DNA of 64,000 bases from B69-G16 sp964501905 (GTDB taxonomy: Archaea; Thermoproteota; Thermoprotei; Thermofilales; B69-G16): assembly GCA_964501905.1 (NCBI GenBank), contig CAZCTW010000002.1, positions 124,001 to 188,000 on the forward strand. Direction: 5' to 3'. The position numbers and the translations under genes are program-made. Shown here piece by piece: positions 59,486 to 64,000 of the stretch. Numbering within the stretch: position 1 is the stretch's first letter; each line of letters opens with the position of its first letter. Under the pieces are notes generated by a model. The model was not told the DNA's origin, did not search any database, and was given only the letters and a program-made list of their open reading frames with translations.

Positions 59486-60682
59486 ATGACACCGCCTTTT
59501 CTCGGCATCGTCGAAAAACTTGCAAAAAAGTATCGATTCCACAAAGATAGCGTAGCCTGCATCGCCGGTCTCTACGGAGTAAAAGAAGCCGAGAAAATTT
59601 TAGAAGCTCTTAAGACCCCCAGTAAGAAGTATTTCATAAGGATAAATACACTTAAAACTTCTAGAGAAGAAGTTCTGGCAGAGCTGAAAAACTTGAATTT
59701 AGACGCTAAACCCCACCCTCTGCTCAAAGAAGCAATTTTCCTACCAGTCCGCGGCCCCTACGAGATCAAGCTACACCCTAAAAGAGTTATTGCCGACAAG
59801 AAAGCAGCTGAGAGCGTCTATCTCGGAGCAAACCTATATGCTGTGGGCGTATTAAAAGTCGTAGGGAAAGTCCGTGAGGGAGATTACGTAACAGTGGTGG
59901 ATCCTACCGGGCTCCCCGTAGGGGAGGGGATTTTAGCTTTAGACCCCGATAAGATTTTCTCTAAGAGAAAAGGGCTTGCCGTTAAAACTCTTAAGTCAGT
60001 TTTTAAAGTGCCCAGCGTTAGAGAATTAGACCTGTATAGGAAAGGGTGGGTTTACGATCAAAGCTTGCCAGCTATGATCGCAGTAAAGAACTTAAATCTA
60101 GAACCTGGGTTTAAAGTAGTGGATTTATGCGCGGCTCCCGGAGGGAAGACCTCCCACGCTGCACAGCTTATGAAAAATACTGGCGAGATTCTGGCCGTAG
60201 ACCGCTCTAAGCCGAAAATACAGAGGTTGAGAGAGAATCTACGAAGACTAGGAATTAAAAATGTAAAGATATTAGAGGCAGACGCCCGCTACCTGGACCT
60301 CATAATTGGGGAGCGGGATTTCGACGCGGCAATAGTGGACCCGCCCTGTTCAAGCTTAGGTGTTAGGCCTAAGCTGAGTAGTACAGTATCAGCAGGGGAT
60401 ATTCTGAATTTATCAAACTATCAGTTTCAATTCCTCAAGGTGGCTTCTAAACTCGTTAGGAGAAAGGGAAGGATCCTATACAGCACGTGCACATTAACTC
60501 TCCAAGAAAATGAGCTTAATGTTTTGAAAGCTATGAAAAAACTCAATCTTAGATTAATAAAACAGGTGTACTTTATCGGGTGTAGGGGCTTCATCTACAA
60601 GATTGGAGAAAAAGTCCAACGCTTTCTACCACATTTACACGATACGCCAGGCTTCTTCATAGCTATTTTAGAGAAACTTTGA
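59486..60682 (+). CDS. PUA-containing RNA m5C methyltransferase (NSUN6-like)
   Basis: A 398-residue protein. A PUA domain is present at about residues 105-180 (KRVIADKKAAESVYLGANLYAVG), then the RsmB-like methyltransferase with DLCAAPGGKTSHAAQLM (motif I), DPPCSSLG (motif IV Cys) and YSTCTL (motif VI catalytic Cys). The order resembles archaeal NSUN6, which methylates C72 in the tRNA acceptor stem. tRNA target is inferred. The stop overlaps the convergent nadK end by 15 bases. Confidence 0.88.
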   Translation: MTPPFLGIVEKLAKKYRFHKDSVACIAGLYGVKEAEKILEALKTPSKKYFIRINTLKTSREEVLAELKNLNLDAKPHPLLKEAIFLPVRGPYEIKLHPKRVIADKKAAESVYLGANLYAVGVLKVVGKVREGDYVTVVDPTGLPVGEGILALDPDKIFSKRKGLAVKTLKSVFKVPSVRELDLYRKGWVYDQSLPAMIAVKNLNLEPGFKVVDLCAAPGGKTSHAAQLMKNTGEILAVDRSKPKIQRLRENLRRLGIKNVKILEADARYLDLIIGERDFDAAIVDPPCSSLGVRPKLSSTVSAGDILNLSNYQFQFLKVASKLVRRKGRILYSTCTLTLQENELNVLKAMKKLNLRLIKQVYFIGCRGFIYKIGEKVQRFLPHLHDTPGFFIAILEKL

Positions 60683-61525
60683 GTAAAAGATTTCATCGGT
60701 AAGCCTCTGCCTTATTTTATAGAAAAACCCCGGTTCGAAACTGTGGACCCTAACCAAACTAAATCTCCTACCGCGAAGAGAAATCTTTACTCTTCCCCGC
60801 TTCTTTAAATAAGTCGAAATATAGCCATCGATCACTAGCACTGAATCAGTGAAAATTTTCAGTTCTAGAATAGATTCCGGGCTAAAAACTACAGGCTTTA
60901 TTATTGGAGAGAAAGGAGATATAGGAGTAAATATTAACGTTTCAAGCTCCCAGTCTACTATAGGACCTCCTTGGGAAAGAGAATAAGCCGTAGAGCCTAG
61001 AGTGGTCGCCGCTATAACTCCATCACACCTACCTTTCATAAAAACTACTCCGTCTCTGCTTAATTCAAAAATCATCATCTTCCCCCTCTCCCTATTATAA
61101 GCTACGATTTCATTTAGAAAATTCAAATTCTTGCCGCTCTCTAGCTCCGCGAGCCCGGTCCTCCAAGTTTTTACTTCGTATTCTCCCCTAGCGATTAAGT
61201 CGAAGGCTTTGCGGTAATTGCTTCTATTTATGTTATAGAAAAAGCCCAGAGTCCCGCTGTTAACCAATATCATGGGTAATTCTCTTTTTATTGCATGAAA
61301 AACCTTTAGCAGTGTCCCGTCGCCGCCGACTACTACTAATGCATCTAGATCTTCTGCTTCGATAGACTTTACCCCTATCCGATCTCTCCCCAAGATATGG
61401 GCTAAATTCTGAGGAAGACATACTATGAATTCTCTTTTTTCCAAAAAATCAAGCAATTCCAGGATAAAACTTCTCACTTCAACATCTTCGGCTTTAAACA
61501 TTAGGCCTAGCTTTTTGATCTTCAT
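60668..61525 (-). CDS. nadK: NAD kinase
   Basis: A 285-residue enzyme that phosphorylates NAD(H). Motifs: VVVGGDGTLLKVFH (GGDG), VNSGTLGFFYNINR, NEIVAYNRERGKMMIFEL, and TTLGSTAYSLSQGGPIVDW. I take the ATG at 61,525; the long upstream extension of the open frame lies in the aIF5A leader and is not protein-like. Divergent from aIF5A. Confidence 0.92.
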   Translation of the reverse strand: MKIKKLGLMFKAEDVEVRSFILELLDFLEKREFIVCLPQNLAHILGRDRIGVKSIEAEDLDALVVVGGDGTLLKVFHAIKRELPMILVNSGTLGFFYNINRSNYRKAFDLIARGEYEVKTWRTGLAELESGKNLNFLNEIVAYNRERGKMMIFELSRDGVVFMKGRCDGVIAATTLGSTAYSLSQGGPIVDWELETLIFTPISPFSPIIKPVVFSPESILELKIFTDSVLVIDGYISTYLKKRGRVKISLRGRRFSLVRVHSFEPGFFYKIRQRLTDEIFYSKFL

Positions 61526-61600
61526 AATACTTCCAATAAAAGATGCTTTAACAAGATATAAATAAAGCGACCCCATACTGTCTTTACGGTGAGACGTGTT

Positions 61601-61996
61601 ATGTCTACGAGACCAGAGGAAGCGGGAAGTCTTAAAGTAGGATCTTTCGTAGTGATAGACGGAGAACCCTGTAGGATAGTTAGCGTGGAGAAATCCAAAC
61701 CCGGTAAGCATGGCTCCGCTAAAGTCAGAATTGTAGCTATAGGCTTATTCGATGGGGTAAAGAGAAACCTGGTGGCTCCCGCTGACGCCAGGGTGGACGT
61801 ACCGATAGTCGAGAAAATACCGGCCCAGGTTATAGCGCGCTTACCGGATACCGTGCAGCTAATGCTCTTGACGACCTACGAGACTATAGAAGTGGCCTAT
61901 CCGGAGGAAGAGGAATTAAAAAGTAGGATAGAAGAGGGAAGAGAAGTGGAGATTTGGAAGATCATGGACAGATACAAGATTATGAGAGTTCTTTAA
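61601..61996 (+). CDS. Translation factor aIF5A (hypusine-containing)
   Basis: A 131-residue protein; the Lys for hypusine is Lys36 in SKPGKHGSAK. C-terminal OB-fold KIPAQVIARLPDTVQLMLLT and YEVEIWKIMDRYKI region complete it. The ATG at 61,601 follows GGTGA at a proper distance, so I prefer it to the earlier GTG. It eases peptide bond formation at hard sequences. Overlaps the convergent DUF655 end by 4 bases. Confidence 0.94.
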   Translation: MSTRPEEAGSLKVGSFVVIDGEPCRIVSVEKSKPGKHGSAKVRIVAIGLFDGVKRNLVAPADARVDVPIVEKIPAQVIARLPDTVQLMLLTTYETIEVAYPEEEELKSRIEEGREVEIWKIMDRYKIMRVL

Positions 61997-62598
61997 AAAC
62001 GAGAGGGGCGCTTTATAACTTGAGGCGGAACGAATAAATAGTGTTTTTGCTCTTCGCTTAATTCCCTAATTATCCTCTCAACGATTAACTTTACTGGATC
62101 TATCTTAGTTCTTTCCCTAATATCATCAAAAGATTCGAACGGCTTACGCCTTCTCTCTTCTAAGATCTTCCATAAAGTCCTCTTTCCGACGCCTCTCAGA
62201 AGCTCTAGACTATGCATCTTTTTAGTTAGGGGTGGTGCTTTGTTGAAAAATTCCACATATTCTTTTTCTCTCTTTTTAACTATTATAGCTAAAACTGCTG
62301 GCAGTTCCGCTTTTGCAGTCGCAGTTAAATCGTCATATGATAATCTCCTATTAACTTTAACTAGTCTTTCATCATACACTTTTCCTAGGTATACTCTATC
62401 TCTTATATTCAACTGGAGCCCTGGGAGAGGAGAAATTTCAAGAAGAGTAAAATAAGACTCGCCTACTGCTTGCGCTACAGGACCCCTATACCTCACCTCA
62501 TGACTAGACATATAGCCGGGTCCATACCCAAAAGGTAGGTAATCGATTACGTATACATATTCTTCCATAAACTGTTTACGCTCGTAAAAACGTCTCAT
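61993..62598 (-). CDS. DUF655 family protein
   Basis: A 201-residue protein with an OB-like N-half (YVYVIDYLPFGYGPGYMSS) and helix-hairpin-helix C-half (LLRGVGKRTLWKILEERRR). DUF655 is a putative RNA-binding protein that usually follows rpo4 in archaea, as it does here (14 bases). A later Met at 62,568 could also be used. Confidence 0.85.
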   Translation of the reverse strand: MRRFYERKQFMEEYVYVIDYLPFGYGPGYMSSHEVRYRGPVAQAVGESYFTLLEISPLPGLQLNIRDRVYLGKVYDERLVKVNRRLSYDDLTATAKAELPAVLAIIVKKREKEYVEFFNKAPPLTKKMHSLELLRGVGKRTLWKILEERRRKPFESFDDIRERTKIDPVKLIVERIIRELSEEQKHYLFVPPQVIKRPSRF

Positions 62599-62612
62599 CG
62601 CGAATCCTCCGA

Positions 62613-62948
62613 CTACTCCTTCCTGTACTTGTCCAACTCGTTGACTATCTCGGACAACTCCTCCGTGGTAAACGTCTTTTGAACTGTAGTCAGTATCGTC
62701 CTTAACTCCTCTATGCTTTTAGGCATAATGTTTAGTATTTGAATAGCAACTTCTTCAGGCAATCCCTTTTCCTCAATTAAGAATTTTCTAGCTTCCTCTA
62801 CTTTATCCTCTTTTATCTTAGTAAAGGATCTAGCATATTCTAGCGTTATAAGTTGTATGCTATTCAACTCCCCTCTTTTCATACTGTCCTCTAGTATTTT
62901 TTTCACTTCAGCTATCGTAACCATTCTTTCAGAGAGCACTTCTGGCAT
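62613..62948 (-). CDS. rpo4: DNA-directed RNA polymerase subunit Rpo4 (RpoF)
   Basis: A 111-residue subunit, homologue of Rpb4, forming the stalk with Rpo7. The helical HRDC-like core is seen (VSERMVTI-like start, LITLEYARSFTKI, LPEEVAIQILNIMPKSIEELRTIL). The ATG at 62,948 is preferred; a GTG three codons before is possible. The neighbouring L21e gene that often precedes it in archaea is not in the window. Confidence 0.9.
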   Translation of the reverse strand: MPEVLSERMVTIAEVKKILEDSMKRGELNSIQLITLEYARSFTKIKEDKVEEARKFLIEEKGLPEEVAIQILNIMPKSIEELRTILTTVQKTFTTEELSEIVNELDKYRKE

Positions 62949-63137
62949 CAGATACACCCTTGATGCTACAGTTATATTAGAGAAACTCTTATTTTATTTA
63001 TTTCTATTTCCGTAAACACATTCTTTAACACGTTACTTAGAAACTGAACGTTTAACTCTTCACTCTCGCATAGATAGAGAGCCAAACTAGGGCAAAATAC
63101 ATTAAACTAATGAAAAAACGAATAGAAGAGAGAATTA

Positions 63138-63209
63138 TGGGCCCGCCGGGATTTGAACCCGGGACCACTCCCGCGTCAGGGGAGTATCCTACCGCTAGAC
63201 GACGGGCCC
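63138..63209 (-). tRNA. tRNA-Val(GAC)
   Basis: Acceptor GGGCCCG/CGGGCCC with A73, anticodon stem CTCCC/GGGAG, anticodon GAC in loop CTGACGC, T arm CCGGG-TTCAAAT-CCCGG; all pairs present in 72 bases. No intron. CCA is not encoded. Divergent from the GPN gene. Confidence 0.95.
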
Positions 63210-63263
63210 TCGAGGTTAAATATAAAGTAGGGGTGTATATATGTGTTTCAGGGGTACTTGTAG

Positions 63264-64000
63264 ATGGGACAAAATGTTTCTCCGGAAAGAAAAAAACTAG
63301 TGGTGTTTTTGGGTCCTGCAGGTAGCGGGAAGACTACGCTAGTGGGTTCCTATGGGAAGTGGTTGGAGAAGGAGATGAACGTTAAAGTAAGCTACGTGAA
63401 TTTAGATCCAGGAGCTGAAGTGCTCTTTTACAGTCCCGATTTTGACATTAGAGAACTATTCACGATTAGAGATATCATGGTTAAGGAAAAACTGGGGCCT
63501 AACGGAGCTTTTATCAGAGGTATGGATTTGATGCTTCAAATGAAGAAAGAAATACTCGATTCGATAAAGAAGATAGAGGGCGATTATATATTGGTGGATA
63601 CCCCGGGTCAGATGGAGCTCTTCGTTTTTAGAGAGACAGGGCCAGAGCTTTTATCAGCGCTTAGATATGTGGGATATGTTGTGGGCGTATTGCTATTTGA
63701 CCCAGTTATGGCTAGCTCCCCTCCTAGCCTAGTTGCTATGAAGCTTTTATCGCTCGTCGTCCAATTAAGGTTGGGGATAGATAACGTGTTAATTTTAAAT
63801 AAGATAGACGCCGTGAAGAACAGCGACGTTTTGAGGTTGGTAGAGGATTACGAGAGTTTAAAAGAGGCTTTGGCTTTTGATTCGAAGGGCTTGGTGAGCG
63901 ATATGGCATCATCGCTTATTGATGTAGTAGAAGAATACACGCCGGCGAGCAGACTGGTAAAAATATCGGCGCTGAAAAAAGCTGGGTTTGAAGAGCTCTA
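63264..64000 (+). CDS. GPN-loop GTPase (runs off window)
   Basis: 245 codons are visible with no stop at the window end. Walker A GPAGSGKTT (residues 18-26), switch region VNLDPGAEVLFY, the GPN motif itself in KLGPNGAF, G3 DTPGQMELF and G4 NKID. Archaeal GPN GTPases resemble eukaryotic Npa3/GPN1-3, which help RNA polymerase assembly. The ATG follows a stop in frame, so the start is clear. Confidence 0.92.
   Translation, partial: MGQNVSPERKKLVVFLGPAGSGKTTLVGSYGKWLEKEMNVKVSYVNLDPGAEVLFYSPDFDIRELFTIRDIMVKEKLGPNGAFIRGMDLMLQMKKEILDSIKKIEGDYILVDTPGQMELFVFRETGPELLSALRYVGYVVGVLLFDPVMASSPPSLVAMKLLSLVVQLRLGIDNVLILNKIDAVKNSDVLRLVEDYESLKEALAFDSKGLVSDMASSLIDVVEEYTPASRLVKISALKKAGFEEL

Noticed and set aside
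61526..61711. Long N-terminal extension of NAD kinase
   Set aside because: It is antisense to the aIF5A start and does not look like the kinase fold.
63110..63325. Open frame of 71 codons overlapping tRNA-Val
   Set aside because: It runs across the tRNA on the opposite strand and into the GPN gene; no codon bias or homology.
1..64000. CRISPR arrays, insertion sequences, integrase and attachment sites
   Set aside because: No direct-repeat array, transposase or integrase motif was found; the tRNA genes are not followed by repeated 3' ends.

Overview
The window comes from a thermophilic archaeon of the TACK/Thermoproteota group. Direct signs are archaeal ether-lipid genes (CDP-archaeol synthase, geranylgeranylglyceryl-phosphate synthase, geranylgeranyl reductase), the bifunctional fructose-1,6-bisphosphate aldolase/phosphatase, TiaS, diphthamide genes, aIF1A, aIF5A, Pelota, SmAP3, Rio1 and archaeal RNase P RNA with Rnp4. 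An RNA polymerase Rpo8 (RpoG) and an Elf1-like factor point to Thermoproteota/Korarchaeota rather than Euryarchaeota. Four of six tRNA genes carry introns, three of the introns at non-anticodon positions or split from the usual 37/38 site, which recalls Thermoproteales/Thermofilales. A multi-OB RPA argues against the Thermoproteales that lack SSB. Exact placement cannot be settled from the window. Gene density is very high; there is no CRISPR array, insertion sequence, rRNA or prophage.

Layout. 0-6.3 kb: a helicase fragment, DUF2085 and PAC2 genes, a C/D sRNA, a HerA-like protein lacking ATPase motifs overlapped by a DUF72-SWIM gene, then a TrmB-type regulator facing the FBP aldolase/phosphatase across a perfect inverted repeat. 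6.3-16 kb: the only gene-free stretch over 300 bases (a probable gene relic), a M24 peptidase, DUF99, a PhoU regulator, an OsmC/Cys-protein/MtnA operon, a membrane-anchored double AAA+ ATPase, a GalT-like HIT protein and a dehydroquinase-fold protein without its catalytic His. 16-25 kb: DUF155, a thioredoxin-CcdA pair with two homopolymer frameshifts, lipid synthesis, CYTH, an aKMT-like methyltransferase, a DHH phosphoesterase, tRNA-Gly with two introns, and a frameshifted topoisomerase I.

26-45 kb is mostly information processing: PhoH-KH, PAC2, archaeosine TGT, SmAP3, Rpo8, ZPR1, Pelota, Nep1, Rnp4, KsgA, Dph2, Sec61-beta, GGGP synthase, Elf1, then RPA/SWIM/aCPSF2/TiaS/RAM-domain on one strand, ending next to the RNase P RNA gene. 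45-64 kb: PEP synthase, aIF1A, Rio1, a Dim2-like KH protein, diphthine synthase, a DUF357-nucleotidyltransferase, endonuclease V, translin, methionine aminopeptidase, geranylgeranyl reductase, a KaiC-like ATPase with an HTH/coiled-coil partner, dCTP deaminase, endonuclease III, an SPFH protein, an NSUN6-like methyltransferase, NAD kinase, aIF5A, DUF655-Rpo4 and a GPN-loop GTPase.

The genes work together chiefly in RNA maturation and translation (tRNA processing, rRNA methylation, ribosome biogenesis and rescue), gluconeogenesis (PpsA plus FBP aldolase/phosphatase) and archaeal lipid synthesis. Three single-base frameshifts at homopolymers (17.6, 18.5 and 24.3 kb) may be sequence errors and should be checked before any of those genes is called broken. 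The least explained items are the degenerate HerA-like protein, the membrane AAA+ protein, the inactive-looking dehydroquinase homologue and the multi-intron tRNA genes.
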